Of a stretch of 64,000 nt of DNA, positions 43,053 to 52,596 are shown piece after piece (within the stretch, counting starts at the first letter, position 1; every line of letters begins with the position of its first letter). Source of the stretch: Mycobacterium sp. MFM001 (GTDB lineage: Bacteria > Actinomycetota > Actinomycetes > Mycobacteriales > Mycobacteriaceae). The DNA is taken from contig NZ_BFAB01000014.1 of assembly GCF_003402475.1 (NCBI RefSeq), positions 1-64,000 on the forward strand. Direction: 5' to 3'. The translations under genes were made by a program, and so were the position numbers. Under the pieces are notes generated by a model. The model did not search any database. It was given only the letters and a program-made list of their open reading frames with translations, and was not told the origin of the DNA.

Positions 43053-44132
43053 CTAATCCACCTGGGTGCTCTGACGATCCGGTGCCGGGTCGCCGAACCT
43101 GGAGCGGATGGCTCCCCACGGATCGGCGTACCGGCCGGGGCTGTCGCGGTAGGCCGCCCGCCGTCGCAGCAGCGCCCGCGCGAACGGGACCACAACGCGC
43201 ATCGGGTAGCGTTTCCAGCCTGCGCGGGAGTGCATCTCGGCGACCATGTCGGGCCACGAGTGCCGCTGGAACTTCAGCGCTTGCTGCGCGCGCGTGGTGT
43301 CCATCCAATCGGTGACGAACCACGCGTCGTCGCGGCTCGGATCACCCGGTCGGCCCGTCGGGAGCACTCCGGCCATCCCGCGAGCGGCGGCAAGGGTTGG
43401 CCCCACTTCGCCCTGCCGCACCTTGTGTGACTCGTCACCGGCGATCAACAAGATCTCGCGTGCCACGTCCGCGGTGGTGGCCGCCGCAAACGCTGCTGCC
43501 ACATCGCGAACATCGACGCTGTGCATACGCCCGTCGGTGGGCAGCGCGCTTTCGAAGAACAGTGCGTCGGCGCTGAACGGCATAGCGGCCGGATCGACGC
43601 TCAGCACACCGCCGAGTCGCAGCACCACCCACTCCAGGCTCGACGATCGCACGTGATGTTCGGCTTCCGCCTTGTGCTGGCTGTACAGGTCGGACGGCCG
43701 AACCGGCGTGCTCGCGGTGACCGCACCGGACATGCGGTGCGGGTTGCGAGCACCGTAGACGGCGTTGCTCGACGCATGGACGAAGCGCGGCGGATTCGGC
43801 TGAGCCTCGGCGGCGGCCACCAGTGCCGCGGTGGCGTCGACGTTGACCCTGCGAGCGAGTTGGGCGTGGCGATAGATCGTCGGCGGGATCACGGCCGCCA
43901 GGTGCACGATTGCGGCCGGCGCTACCGCGGACACCAGCCGATCCACCTGACCGGGCTCGGTCAGGTCGGTCAGGTGGACCTCGACCCCGGCCGGCAGCGT
44001 ACGTGCCGCTTTGCGGTTGGCGGCAGTGCCGAGGTCGGCCACCGCCACCCGGCGCCCGTCGGCAGCCAGGCGCCGGACCGTCGCCGACCCGACCAGCCCG
44101 AACCCACCCGTGACAAGCACCGTTTCGGACAT
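43053..44132 (-). CDS. NAD-dependent epimerase/dehydratase family protein (3-beta-HSD-like)
   Basis: A 359-residue extended SDR: VLVTGGFGLVGSATVRRL (TGxxGxxG), VHLAAVIPP, SSNAVYG, and YSQHK as the YxxxK motif. Members act on nucleotide sugars or on 3-hydroxysteroids. The ATG at 44132 has AGGGGG at good spacing, better than a GTG two codons upstream. Convergent with the LLM gene (68 bases between, no clear terminator) and divergent from the acyltransferase gene. The promoter space has a weak version of the GAGAAT palindrome. Confidence 0.72.
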   Translation of the reverse strand: MSETVLVTGGFGLVGSATVRRLAADGRRVAVADLGTAANRKAARTLPAGVEVHLTDLTEPGQVDRLVSAVAPAAIVHLAAVIPPTIYRHAQLARRVNVDATAALVAAAEAQPNPPRFVHASSNAVYGARNPHRMSGAVTASTPVRPSDLYSQHKAEAEHHVRSSSLEWVVLRLGGVLSVDPAAMPFSADALFFESALPTDGRMHSVDVRDVAAAFAAATTADVAREILLIAGDESHKVRQGEVGPTLAAARGMAGVLPTGRPGDPSRDDAWFVTDWMDTTRAQQALKFQRHSWPDMVAEMHSRAGWKRYPMRVVVPFARALLRRRAAYRDSPGRYADPWGAIRSRFGDPAPDRQSTQVD

Positions 44133-44173
44133 GCTCACCCCCTACGCCCCCCGGACATGGCCGCGCCCGGCGT

Positions 44174-44188
44174 GAATATGACATTCTC
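44174..44188. promoter_or_regulatory. Weak match to the GAGAAT-N3-ATTCTC palindrome
   Basis: GAATAT-GAC-ATTCTC matches the motif at 10 of 12 defined positions, with the right half intact. It lies between the divergent epimerase and acyltransferase genes. A -10-like TACTAT follows at about 44201-44206, 67 bases before the acyltransferase start. On its own this match would not be convincing. Confidence 0.3.
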
Positions 44189-44272
44189 GATTTCAGAGAG
44201 TACTATATCCGCAGATAATGCGCTCTTTCCGGCGTATCGGGCGGGCTGTAGTCAAGGGGAGAACCAAGAACG

Positions 44273-45085
44273 ATGAGCGAAGCCGACATCGCGGAGCTTG
44301 CCAAATGGGATCCCCGGTTCACCAAACGAATCATCGACGCCCTGCGGCCGGTGTTGCGCCGCTACTTCCGCACCGAGGTGCGCGGCCTCGACAACATTCC
44401 GCCTGCCGGTGGCGCATTGCTCGTCGCCAACCACTCCGGCGGCCAGCTGGCGGCCGACGTGCCGATCCTTGCCGTCGAGTTCTACGAGAAGTTCGGCTAT
44501 GACCGCCCGATCCACACGCTCAGCCACGACATGATCTTCATCGGGCCGATCGGCACGGCGTTGCTGCGGACCGGTTTCATTCGGGCCAATCCGGAGAACG
44601 CCGCGAATGCCTTGCGGTCGGGCCACCTGGTGGTGGTGTTTCCGGGCGGCGACTACGACGCCATGCGGCCCACGTTGCAGCAGAACACGATCGACTTCGC
44701 CGGGCGAAAGGGGTATGTCCGGACAGCTATCGAGGCGGGTGTGCCGATCGTGCCGGCGGTGTCGATCGGCGGTCAGGAAACCCAGCTGTACCTGATGCGC
44801 GGGACGGGTCTGGCGAAACTGCTCGGTCCGATCGCGCGTGCGGCCCGGACCAAAATCCTGCCGCTGTCGTTCGGATTCCCGTTCGGGTTCAGCGTTTTCG
44901 CCACTTTCCCGCCCAACTTGCCGCTGCCGACCAAGATCGTCACCCACGTGCTCGAGCCGATCGACATCGTCGCCCGGTTCGGCGACGAACCCGACGTCGA
45001 CGAGGTCGACGAGTATGTGCGCGAGGTGATGCAGCGGGCCCTGGACGAGTTGGCGCGCGAGCGCCGTTTCCCGGTGCTGGGCTGA
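44273..45085 (+). CDS. Lysophospholipid acyltransferase-family protein (Rv1428c-like)
   Basis: The 270-residue PlsC-fold protein has the catalytic His in LLVANHSGGQLAAD (His and Asp more widely spaced than HX4D), then FPGGDYDAMRP and VPIVPAVSIGGQE. It transfers an acyl chain to a glycerol- or other lipid. The following gene is a FadD12-type synthetase, as in the M. tuberculosis Rv1428c-Rv1427c pair, so acyl-CoA made by FadD12 may be its donor. The start is preceded by AAGGGGAGAACC. Confidence 0.78.
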   Translation: MSEADIAELAKWDPRFTKRIIDALRPVLRRYFRTEVRGLDNIPPAGGALLVANHSGGQLAADVPILAVEFYEKFGYDRPIHTLSHDMIFIGPIGTALLRTGFIRANPENAANALRSGHLVVVFPGGDYDAMRPTLQQNTIDFAGRKGYVRTAIEAGVPIVPAVSIGGQETQLYLMRGTGLAKLLGPIARAARTKILPLSFGFPFGFSVFATFPPNLPLPTKIVTHVLEPIDIVARFGDEPDVDEVDEYVREVMQRALDELARERRFPVLG

Positions 45086-45089
45086 CACC

Positions 45090-46712
45090 GTGATCGACCG
45101 TGTCGGCCAGACGATCGGCCTGCTGGACACGTTGTGGCGGGCGCGGCTGATCGCGCCGATGCGGCCGGACAAGTACATCCGGATGGCTGCCGTGATGCGT
45201 CGCGAAAACCTAGCTGCCACATCAGGTTTCGCCTCAGCGGCGCAGCGATGTCCGGAACGCCCCGGACTCGTCGACGAACTGGGCATGTTGACCTGGCGCG
45301 AACTCGACCAGCGCTGCGACGCTTTCGCCGCTGCGCTGCAAAACCAGCCCGGTGGCCAACCGAAAACCATCGGGCTCATGTGCCGTAACCACCGCGGCTT
45401 CGTCGAGGGAGTGGTTGCGGCCAACCGCATCGGCGCCGACGTGCTGCTGCTCAACACGTCGTTCGCCGGACCGGCGCTGGCCGAGGTGGTGGCCCGCGAA
45501 GGCGCCGACACCGTGGTCTACGACGAAGAGTTCGCCGACAGCGTCGAGCGCGCGCTGGCCGACCGGCCCGACGCGAGACGGATCGTCGCCTGGACGGACA
45601 ACCCGACAGGTGACGCCGTCACTGTCGAGAAGCTGATCGAGGCGCATGCCGGCCGACAACCCAAGCGCGCCACGGAAAAAGCGCGAACAGTGCTGCTGAC
45701 CTCTGGCACCACCGGGACGCCCAAAGGCGCCCGGATGACCAGCGGTGAAGTGGGCGCGCTCAAGTCGATCCTGGACCGGACGCCCTGGCGCGCCGAGGAA
45801 TCCGTCGTGATCGCCGCGCCGATGTTTCATGCCTGGGGGTTCTCCCAGTTGATCTTCGCCGCGTCGATGGCGTGCACGATCGTGACGCGGCGCAAGTTCG
45901 ATCCGGAAGCCACCCTGCAACTCATCGACCGGCACCGCGCCACCGGATTAGCAGTGGTTCCGGTGATGTTCGACCGCATCATGGATCTGCCGCCGGAGGT
46001 GCGCAAGCGATACGACTGCCGGTCGCTGAGGTTCGCCGCCGCGTCGGGATCGCGAATGCGCCCGGATGTGGTCACCGCATTCATGGACGAATTCGGCGAC
46101 GTGATCGTCAACAACTACAACGCGACCGAAGCGGGCCTGATCGCCAGCGCCACACCCGAAGACCTGCGCGCGGCACCCGATACCGCCGGAAAGCCGGCCC
46201 CGGGCACCGAGATCCGCATCCTGGACCAGGATTTGCACGAGCTGCCGACCGGCGAGGTGGGCCAGATCTACGTCCGCAGCGGCACCCTGTTCGAGGGCTA
46301 CACGTCAGGTAAAACCAAGGATTTTCACGACGGCTTCATGGCCTCGGGCGACTTGGGTTATCTCGACACGGAAGGCCGGTTGTTCGTGGTCGGCCGCGAC
46401 GACGAGATGATTGTCTCCGGCGGCGAAAATGTGTACCCCATCGAGGTGGAGAAGACGCTCGCGGCGCATCCGGAGGTCGCCGAGTCCGCGGTGCTCGGCG
46501 TCGACGACGTCGAGTACGGCCAGCGCCTGGCGGCGTTCGTCGTGCTCGTGCCGGGCGCATCGGCCACGCCGGAATCGCTCAAGGCGCACATCCGGGAAAA
46601 CCTGGCCAATTACAAAGTGCCGCGCGAGATCATCGTGCTCGACGAGCTGCCGCGCAGCAGTACCGGCAAGATCCTGCGTGCCGAGCTGCGGGCCAAAGTA
46701 GGCGACGACTAA
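45090..46712 (+). CDS. fadD12: Long-chain acyl-CoA synthetase FadD12-like
   Basis: A 540-residue ANL-superfamily enzyme: LLTSGTTGTPKGA (P-loop), YNATEAG (A5), SGDLGY, GRDDEMIVSGGENVYPIEVE and PRSSTGKILR with the catalytic Lys. It adenylates a fatty acid and loads CoA. The GTG at 45090 lies four bases after the acyltransferase stop. The symbol rests on the neighbours (acyltransferase upstream, LipO and WS/DGAT nearby), which match the Rv1425-Rv1428c region. The stop overlaps the convergent WS/DGAT stop by four bases. Confidence 0.82.
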   Translation: MIDRVGQTIGLLDTLWRARLIAPMRPDKYIRMAAVMRRENLAATSGFASAAQRCPERPGLVDELGMLTWRELDQRCDAFAAALQNQPGGQPKTIGLMCRNHRGFVEGVVAANRIGADVLLLNTSFAGPALAEVVAREGADTVVYDEEFADSVERALADRPDARRIVAWTDNPTGDAVTVEKLIEAHAGRQPKRATEKARTVLLTSGTTGTPKGARMTSGEVGALKSILDRTPWRAEESVVIAAPMFHAWGFSQLIFAASMACTIVTRRKFDPEATLQLIDRHRATGLAVVPVMFDRIMDLPPEVRKRYDCRSLRFAAASGSRMRPDVVTAFMDEFGDVIVNNYNATEAGLIASATPEDLRAAPDTAGKPAPGTEIRILDQDLHELPTGEVGQIYVRSGTLFEGYTSGKTKDFHDGFMASGDLGYLDTEGRLFVVGRDDEMIVSGGENVYPIEVEKTLAAHPEVAESAVLGVDDVEYGQRLAAFVVLVPGASATPESLKAHIRENLANYKVPREIIVLDELPRSSTGKILRAELRAKVGDD

Positions 46713-48145
46713 TCGGGCGGGCCAGCGGGAGCCATCGCCGTGTCGACAACTGTCAGCTCCCCGGGAAGCCCTGCCGCTCTGCGTGTTTCGCCGAACGCGT
46801 GCACCAGTGCATCGGTCACCTCATGTACATCGTTGAAGGTACGGTCGTCGGAGAGCACTGAGATGTCCAGTTGGTCGGCGTAGCTCCAAACCGTGATGTT
46901 CAAGGCGCTGCCCGCCGAAAGGATTCCCACGGAATAGAACTCGGACACTGGTACGCCTTCGACGTGCACGCGTTCCCGCGGTCCCGGCACGTTGGAAACC
47001 GCGATGTTCATCGCTCTGTTGCGAGTGGCACGTTTCGATTGCCGGTGGAACAAAGCAGGAGCCAGCAGCGGCGGCAGGTATTCCATCAGCTGGCCCTGGA
47101 GTTTCGGGCCCAGCAGATCGAGGTCCTCCTTGGCCCGCGCCGTCGACAACGAAGTCAGTTTCACCCGTTCCAGTGGGTCGTCGATGTGCACCGGCAGCGA
47201 CACCGACAGGCCGCTGATCTCGTTGCCGGTAATCCGGTCCGGCGACCTGTCGGTGCTGATCGGTACCGACGTGAGAATCGGCCGGTCTGCTCTGCCGTCG
47301 TAGCGCAACAGCAGTTCGCGCAACCCGCCAGCGGCCGTCGCCAGCACGATGTCGTTGAACGTCACGCCGAGGTGTTTCGCGGTCTGCTTGACGTCCGTGA
47401 GCGCCAGTGCCGCCGTCGCGAACGTCCGCACCGGCGACACCACGTGATTGAGAAATGTGGGTGGCGGGTTGAAGTTCTTGGCCAGATCAGGATTGTCGTC
47501 GCGCTCCTTGGATCGTTGCCGCACCTGCCGGAACCCACGAGCGGCGTCGCGAACCAGACCGGGCAGCGCGGCGACCTGCTGCAGGTGATCGCGGCCGGCC
47601 GCCCGCAGGAGCTCTGACGTCGACGGCTCGGCGCCTAAAGCGGTGCTGCCTTGCGAAACCTGGACCGAGTTCGGGGAATCGACCATCTTTGCGAGCAGGT
47701 TCGCCGATGCCATCCCGTCCGCCAGCGCGTGGTGCACCTTGCCGATGATCGCGAAGTGATTGTCCGCCAAGCCCTCCGCGAAGTGGAACTCCCACAGCGG
47801 ACGGCTGCGGTCCAGCGGGGTGCTGGCGATGTCGCCGATCACCTGGTCGAGTTGTCGTCGACCGCCCGGGGCGGGAACGCGCACCCGTCGTACGTGGTAG
47901 TCGAGGTCCGGCTCGCAATTCTCCAACCACATCGGGTGGTGCAGCCGCCACGGAATTTCCACCAGCCGATAGCGCAGAGGTGCCAGGAGCCGGACATGCT
48001 GGGGGACAACCCGCCGAAACGCTTCGAAGCCGAATTCACCGTCGAAGCCGGCGGCGTCGACAATCCCGATCTTCAAGGTGTGGGTGTGCAGGTTGGGTGT
48101 CTCGCTGTAAAGCAGCATGGCGTCCATGCCGTTGAGTCGCTTCAT
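46709..48145 (-). CDS. Wax ester synthase/diacylglycerol acyltransferase (WS/DGAT, Rv1425-like)
   Basis: The 478-residue protein has the active-site motif HHALADG (first His at about residue 138) and ends with the family blocks NIAVSNVPGPRE and GSALNITVWSYADQLDISV. It makes triacylglycerol or wax esters from acyl-CoA. The ATG at 48145 is preceded by GAGGTGG and gives the usual MKRLNGMDAMLLYSE N-terminus; the frame runs 44 codons further upstream without homology. It sits between fadD12 and the lipO-like gene on the opposite strand. Confidence 0.88.
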   Translation of the reverse strand: MKRLNGMDAMLLYSETPNLHTHTLKIGIVDAAGFDGEFGFEAFRRVVPQHVRLLAPLRYRLVEIPWRLHHPMWLENCEPDLDYHVRRVRVPAPGGRRQLDQVIGDIASTPLDRSRPLWEFHFAEGLADNHFAIIGKVHHALADGMASANLLAKMVDSPNSVQVSQGSTALGAEPSTSELLRAAGRDHLQQVAALPGLVRDAARGFRQVRQRSKERDDNPDLAKNFNPPPTFLNHVVSPVRTFATAALALTDVKQTAKHLGVTFNDIVLATAAGGLRELLLRYDGRADRPILTSVPISTDRSPDRITGNEISGLSVSLPVHIDDPLERVKLTSLSTARAKEDLDLLGPKLQGQLMEYLPPLLAPALFHRQSKRATRNRAMNIAVSNVPGPRERVHVEGVPVSEFYSVGILSAGSALNITVWSYADQLDISVLSDDRTFNDVHEVTDALVHAFGETRRAAGLPGELTVVDTAMAPAGPPD

Positions 48146-48267
48146 AACCCACCTCGCTCCGCGACAATGGAACCACTTGGGGCCGTCCTGATCTGGCGAT
48201 TTGACGAAACTCGAATTGCCTGTCCAGATTCCGACTATCGGCGCGCTCCGCCGGGTAAGCTGCCGAA

Positions 48268-49479
48268 ATGCGCCCACCGCGACCTGCGCCGCTTTTACCA
48301 GCCAAGTGGCTGCGCAGGGCTCGTCCGATCGACTGTGCGATCGCGGTCAGCGACGCGTGTGCCGCCCTGCCGGTGATCGGCAAGCATTTGGCCCCGGTTG
48401 GCGTCGTCGCGGCGATGGGCGCGTGGTGCGCGCGGAACGCTCCCACGGTTCTCGGCTCCGCGGTACGCCGCAAGCAGCCGAACGGCGCCGACGCCCTGAT
48501 CCCGGGCACGGTCCGCGAACAGACCACCGCAGCGGCCGCAGCTGCGCTGAGCCAGTTCTTGCCGATAGATCGTCTCGATGTGCAGTGGGCGGCCGAAGAC
48601 CGGCTGCCGCCGGTGTTGCGGGCCGGCCGGCAGCGCCAACGTTTCCTGTACCGCAGCAGTGTGCGCTACGGCAGCGCGCCGGAGCAGGTGCTTGACGTGT
48701 GGCGGCGGCCGGATCTACCCAATCGCCCTGCCCCGGTACTGGTGTTCGTGCCGGGTGGCGCCTGGATCATCGGCGAACGAAAGTTGCAGGGCTACACCCT
48801 GATGTCGCATCTGGCCGCGCAAGGCTGGATATGCCTGTCGGTCGGATACCGTGTCTCGCCGCGGCATCGCTGGCCCAGGCACATCCTGGATGTGAAGGCC
48901 GCCGTGGCGTGGGCGCGTGCTAACGCCGACAAGTTCGGCGGCGACCGGAACTTCGTGGCCATCGCAGGTTGCTCGGCCGGCGGTCATTTGGCTGCGCTGA
49001 CCGGATTGACCTGTGACGACAGGGAATTCAGCGCCGAACTAGCGGCCGACGCCGACACATCGGTCGACGCCGTGGTCGGTATCTACGGGCGCTACGACTG
49101 GGAGGATCGCTCCGCGCCGCAACGGGCGGAGTTCGTGCGGTTCCTGGAAGGAATCGTCGTGCGCAAGACGTTCGTCGATCATCCGGACGTCTTCCGCAAA
49201 GCTTCGCCGATCACACACGTCCGCAGCGATGCGCCACCGTTTCTCGTGGTTCACGGCACCAACGACACCGTGATCCCGGTGGACGAGGCGCGCGCGTTCG
49301 TGGAGCGGCTGCACGCGGTCTCCCGATCGACGGTCAGCTATCTGGAATTGCCCGGCGCTGGGCACGGCTTCGATCTGGTCGATCGCGCGCGGACCGGCAC
49401 ATCGGTCACCGCGATCGGGCTGTTCCTCAACGAGATGCACCGAAACCACCTGGCGCGCTTGGTCAATCCCGCCAGCTAG
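48268..49479 (+). CDS. lipO: Alpha/beta hydrolase/esterase LipO-like
   Basis: The 403-residue esterase of the hormone-sensitive-lipase-like group has FVPGGAWIIG (oxyanion loop with Pro in place of His), GCSAGGH (nucleophile Ser), VVHGTNDTVIP (acid) and LPGAGHGFD (His). A 120-residue N-terminal region with a hydrophobic stretch precedes the catalytic domain. The name follows synteny with M. tuberculosis lipO near fadD12. The stop overlaps the convergent SDR stop as CTAG. Confidence 0.75.
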   Translation: MRPPRPAPLLPAKWLRRARPIDCAIAVSDACAALPVIGKHLAPVGVVAAMGAWCARNAPTVLGSAVRRKQPNGADALIPGTVREQTTAAAAAALSQFLPIDRLDVQWAAEDRLPPVLRAGRQRQRFLYRSSVRYGSAPEQVLDVWRRPDLPNRPAPVLVFVPGGAWIIGERKLQGYTLMSHLAAQGWICLSVGYRVSPRHRWPRHILDVKAAVAWARANADKFGGDRNFVAIAGCSAGGHLAALTGLTCDDREFSAELAADADTSVDAVVGIYGRYDWEDRSAPQRAEFVRFLEGIVVRKTFVDHPDVFRKASPITHVRSDAPPFLVVHGTNDTVIPVDEARAFVERLHAVSRSTVSYLELPGAGHGFDLVDRARTGTSVTAIGLFLNEMHRNHLARLVNPAS

Positions 49480-50303
49480 TAGTCCCACCCGTCGGCGGCC
49501 TGGTCGTCGAAGGTGCGGTCGATACGTTCGAACCTCCGGCGGATCGAGCCGCGTGATTCTCGGTGCGGCAGGATGTAGAGCCGGTTGGCCAGCATCGCCT
49601 CGACGGTCAGCCGAGCGACGTCGTCGGCGCCGAGGACATCGTCTTGTCCGACGGTGACCGGCTCCGAAACCGGTTGCGTCGCCGGCGTTCCGTAGTCGGC
49701 GCCGCGGTTGCGTTCGCAGTTGCCGATGTTGGTGGCGACGAGCATCGGGCACAGCACCGACACCCCGATACCGTCCGGTTTCACCTCGCGGGCCAGCGCT
49801 TCGGCGAGCGCGACAACGCCATATTTGGCAACGGAATAGGGCCCCAGCCCGACATTGGACACCAGCCCGGCGAACGACGACGTGAACAACAGATGGCCAC
49901 CTTCGCCTTGCTCGAGGAGTCGCGGCAAGAAGGCCTCGACGCCGTGAATCGGGCCCCAGAGGTCGACGTCGATCACCCAGCGCCAGTCGTCGTGCGACAT
50001 CTGCGCAACCGGCCCGGCCACCGCGACGCCGGCGTTGTTGAAAACGACGTGGACGCCGCCGATTAATCGGAACGCGTCGTCGGCGAGCCGGGCGACGTCG
50101 TCGCGGTGCCGGACATCGCAGACCACGCCGTGCGCCTCGAAGCCGTCGGCGCGCAAACCCGCCACGGCCGCGTCGAGCGCAGCCTGTTCGATGTCTCCCA
50201 GCACCACGCCGGCACCGCGGCGGGCGAGCTCACGCGCGGTGGCCAAGCCGATGCCGCTCGCGCCGCCGGTGATGACCGCGCCACGCCCGTCGAACCCGTC
50301 CAT
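49476..50303 (-). CDS. SDR-family oxidoreductase
   Basis: A 275-residue classical SDR: AVITGGASGIGLATARELA, FNNAGVAVAG, catalytic Ser in TSSFAG, and YSVAK. The C-terminal extension RRRFERIDRTFDDQ is longer than average. It is the third gene of a minus-strand P450-SDR-SDR unit, 15 bases after the mycofactocin-type SDR. Likely oxidises an alcohol made by the P450; substrate unknown. Confidence 0.78.
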   Translation of the reverse strand: MDGFDGRGAVITGGASGIGLATARELARRGAGVVLGDIEQAALDAAVAGLRADGFEAHGVVCDVRHRDDVARLADDAFRLIGGVHVVFNNAGVAVAGPVAQMSHDDWRWVIDVDLWGPIHGVEAFLPRLLEQGEGGHLLFTSSFAGLVSNVGLGPYSVAKYGVVALAEALAREVKPDGIGVSVLCPMLVATNIGNCERNRGADYGTPATQPVSEPVTVGQDDVLGADDVARLTVEAMLANRLYILPHRESRGSIRRRFERIDRTFDDQAADGWDY

Positions 50304-50318
50304 GAGACGGGACTCTAG

Positions 50319-51155
50319 CTACTTCAGGCAGCTGCCCGCATCAACCGGCAGGGTGACACCGGTGATGTAGCGGGATTCGTCGGACGCCAGGAACAGCACG
50401 GCGTTGCTGATGTCTTCGGGCTCCACCCAGCCGATCGGCAGCGTGTGCATCATCTGCGCGACGACCTTCATGTCGTCGGGCCCCGGGTTCTCGAGGTCGG
50501 GCCGGAACAGCTTCATCGTGCCCTCGTTCATGAACAGCGGGGTGTTCACGTTGGTCGGATGTACCGAGTTGACCCGAATCATGTGCTGGCCCAGCTCAAC
50601 TGCGAACGTCCGCATCAGCCCCACCACGCCGTGCTTGGCGGCGACGTAGTGACCGGTGTGCGGGTAGGCCTTCAGGCCGCCGACCGAGCTGGTCAGGATG
50701 ATCGAACCGCCGCGGCCGCCGGCAAGTATGTGCGGCACACCGGCTTTCACGCTCTTCCACACCCCGGACAGGTTGACGTCGATCATGTCGGTCCAGTCGC
50801 GTTCGCTGGTCTTGTCCAACGTCTGCCCGCCGTTGCCGATACCGGCATTGGCGATGATGACGTCCAGCCGACCGAGCTGCTCTACCCCGGCGTCGACAGC
50901 GGCCTTGAGCGCGTCGAAATCCCGCACGTCGACTTCGGCGGTGTAGATGCGGCGGTTGAGACCCTTGACCAGATCGGCGGTCTCGGCCAGATCTTCCGGT
51001 GTGGACAGCGGAATCTGCACGCTGTCTATCGGCTTACAGATGTCGACCGCGATGATGTCGGCGCCCTCCTGCGCCAACCGCACTGCGTGCGCCCGGCCCT
51101 GGCCGCGTGCCGCGCCGGTGATGAACGCGACCTTTCCTTCAACTCGCCCTGCCAT
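50319..51155 (-). CDS. Mycofactocin-coupled SDR-family oxidoreductase
   Basis: The 278-residue SDR has VAFITGAARGQGRAHAVRLAQEGADIIAVDIC, IANAGIG, Ser in TSSVGG, and YVAAK. The insertion after the second beta strand (residues about 40-60, with the conserved DLAETADLVK) marks the group whose NAD is non-exchangeable and which depends on mycofactocin for re-oxidation. It lies 40 bases after the P450 gene. Its presence suggests oxidation of a hydroxylated P450 product. Confidence 0.85.
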   Translation of the reverse strand: MAGRVEGKVAFITGAARGQGRAHAVRLAQEGADIIAVDICKPIDSVQIPLSTPEDLAETADLVKGLNRRIYTAEVDVRDFDALKAAVDAGVEQLGRLDVIIANAGIGNGGQTLDKTSERDWTDMIDVNLSGVWKSVKAGVPHILAGGRGGSIILTSSVGGLKAYPHTGHYVAAKHGVVGLMRTFAVELGQHMIRVNSVHPTNVNTPLFMNEGTMKLFRPDLENPGPDDMKVVAQMMHTLPIGWVEPEDISNAVLFLASDESRYITGVTLPVDAGSCLK

Positions 51156-51195
51156 CGTTACCTCGTTTCCGTTGACGTTTCAAACCTGCTGCGGC

Positions 51196-52398
51196 TCAGC
51201 GGATCACAGCCGGCATCGATTCCCAACCCCGTACCGTGGAGGTCGGGGACAGCTTGGCGACGCTGAGGTCGACGTCCCACTCGGGGAAGCGCTTCAAGAC
51301 CTCTTCCAACGCGATGCGTCCTTCCAGCCGGGCCAGCGCCGATCCGAGGCAGTAGTGCGTGCCGACGCTGAATGACAGGTGCTGGCGGAGCTCGCGGTGG
51401 ATGTCGAAAACGTCGCCGTCGGGCGGGAATTGGCGGTGGTCGCGGTTGGCGGCCCCGATCAGCATCATCATCACGCTGCCCGCCGGGACGGTCTGGCCGT
51501 AGTATTCGACGTCCCGGGTGACGTAGCGCGCGACATGCGGAGCCGGCGGCTCGAAACGCAGCAACTCCTCGATGGCACGCGGAATCAACGACATGTCGTC
51601 GACCAGTTGGCGCCGCTGGTCCGGGTGCTCGGCCAGCACCTTGCCCGTCCAGCCGATCAGCCGGGTGGTGGTCTCGTTGCCCGCGCCCGCCACCACGTTG
51701 ACGTAGATCAGCAGCTCGTCGCGAGTCAGCCGACGGGTGGTGCCGGTCTCGTCGACGAACTCGACGTTGAGCAACTCCGTCATGATGTCGTCGGACGGGT
51801 GCTCGGCACGCCAGTCGATGTATTGCGCGAAGGCCTCACCGGTATCGAAGCCCTGCTGCGCGATTTCCATCGGCTTGCCTTCTTCGGTGCGCATCGTGGC
51901 GTTCGAGCGATCCCGGATGGCTTCCTGATCGGTTTCGGGGATGCCCAGCAGCATGCCGATCACCCGCATCGGCATCTGCGCGCCGAGATCGGCGACGAAG
52001 TCGAACCGATCGGCGCCGATCAGCGGATCCAAACAGCGCACACAGTATTCGCGGATCTTGCTTTCCAGCTCGTTGATCTTGCGCGGCGTGAACATCCGCG
52101 CGAGCAGCTTGCGGTGGATGTCGTGGACCGGCGGATCCTCGAAAATCAGGACACCGGAAGGGACTTCGATGTTGGCTTTGATCAGTTCCAAGATCGCCCC
52201 GCGGGCCGAGCTGAACGTTTCGTGGTCGACCAGTGCGTCGTCGACGTCGGCGAAGCGGCTCAGCGCGTAGAAGTCATGCGCTTCGTTGTAGTACAGCGGC
52301 GCTTCCTCGCGAAGCCGGCGAAACATGGGGTAGGGGTCGGCGTTGAGTTCGGGGTTGTACGGGTCGTAATACGCCTCGCTGGTAGCGCTGAGTGTCAC
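51196..52398 (-). CDS. Cytochrome P450
   Basis: A 400-residue P450 with I-helix GAGNETTTRL, K-helix EELLR, and heme loop FSVGTHYCLG with Cys350. It is divergent in sequence from the P450 at 33962 and has no ferredoxin next to it. First gene of the P450-SDR-SDR operon. The ATG at 52398 is followed by the typical YYDPYNPELNADPYPMFRRL. A near-perfect GAGAAT palindrome lies 133 bases upstream. Confidence 0.9.
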   Translation of the reverse strand: MTLSATSEAYYDPYNPELNADPYPMFRRLREEAPLYYNEAHDFYALSRFADVDDALVDHETFSSARGAILELIKANIEVPSGVLIFEDPPVHDIHRKLLARMFTPRKINELESKIREYCVRCLDPLIGADRFDFVADLGAQMPMRVIGMLLGIPETDQEAIRDRSNATMRTEEGKPMEIAQQGFDTGEAFAQYIDWRAEHPSDDIMTELLNVEFVDETGTTRRLTRDELLIYVNVVAGAGNETTTRLIGWTGKVLAEHPDQRRQLVDDMSLIPRAIEELLRFEPPAPHVARYVTRDVEYYGQTVPAGSVMMMLIGAANRDHRQFPPDGDVFDIHRELRQHLSFSVGTHYCLGSALARLEGRIALEEVLKRFPEWDVDLSVAKLSPTSTVRGWESMPAVIR

Positions 52399-52530
52399 GG
52401 GTATTGCTGCCTCTCACCGGAACCATGTTCTCGCGGGGATCTGCGTCCCTATTGCACCTGAACTCTGTCACCCGTGGCTACGGAGTGTCAATCTCGAATC
52501 CGTTTACGGCATCTTATGCTCTCATTATCC

Positions 52531-52545
52531 GAGAATACGCTTCTC
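52531..52545. promoter_or_regulatory. GAGAAT-N3-ATTCTC palindrome (one mismatch) upstream of the P450 operon
   Basis: GAGAAT-ACG-CTTCTC matches at 11 of 12 defined positions. On the minus strand it contains TATTCT, a plausible -10 for the P450 operon. It lies in the 198-base space between the P450 start and the TetR stop; the rest of that space shows no gene. Confidence 0.55.
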
Positions 52546-52596
52546 GCAGCGGCATGATTGTGCGATATGTGAACGAATTCCCTTGCGCCCGAGTGC

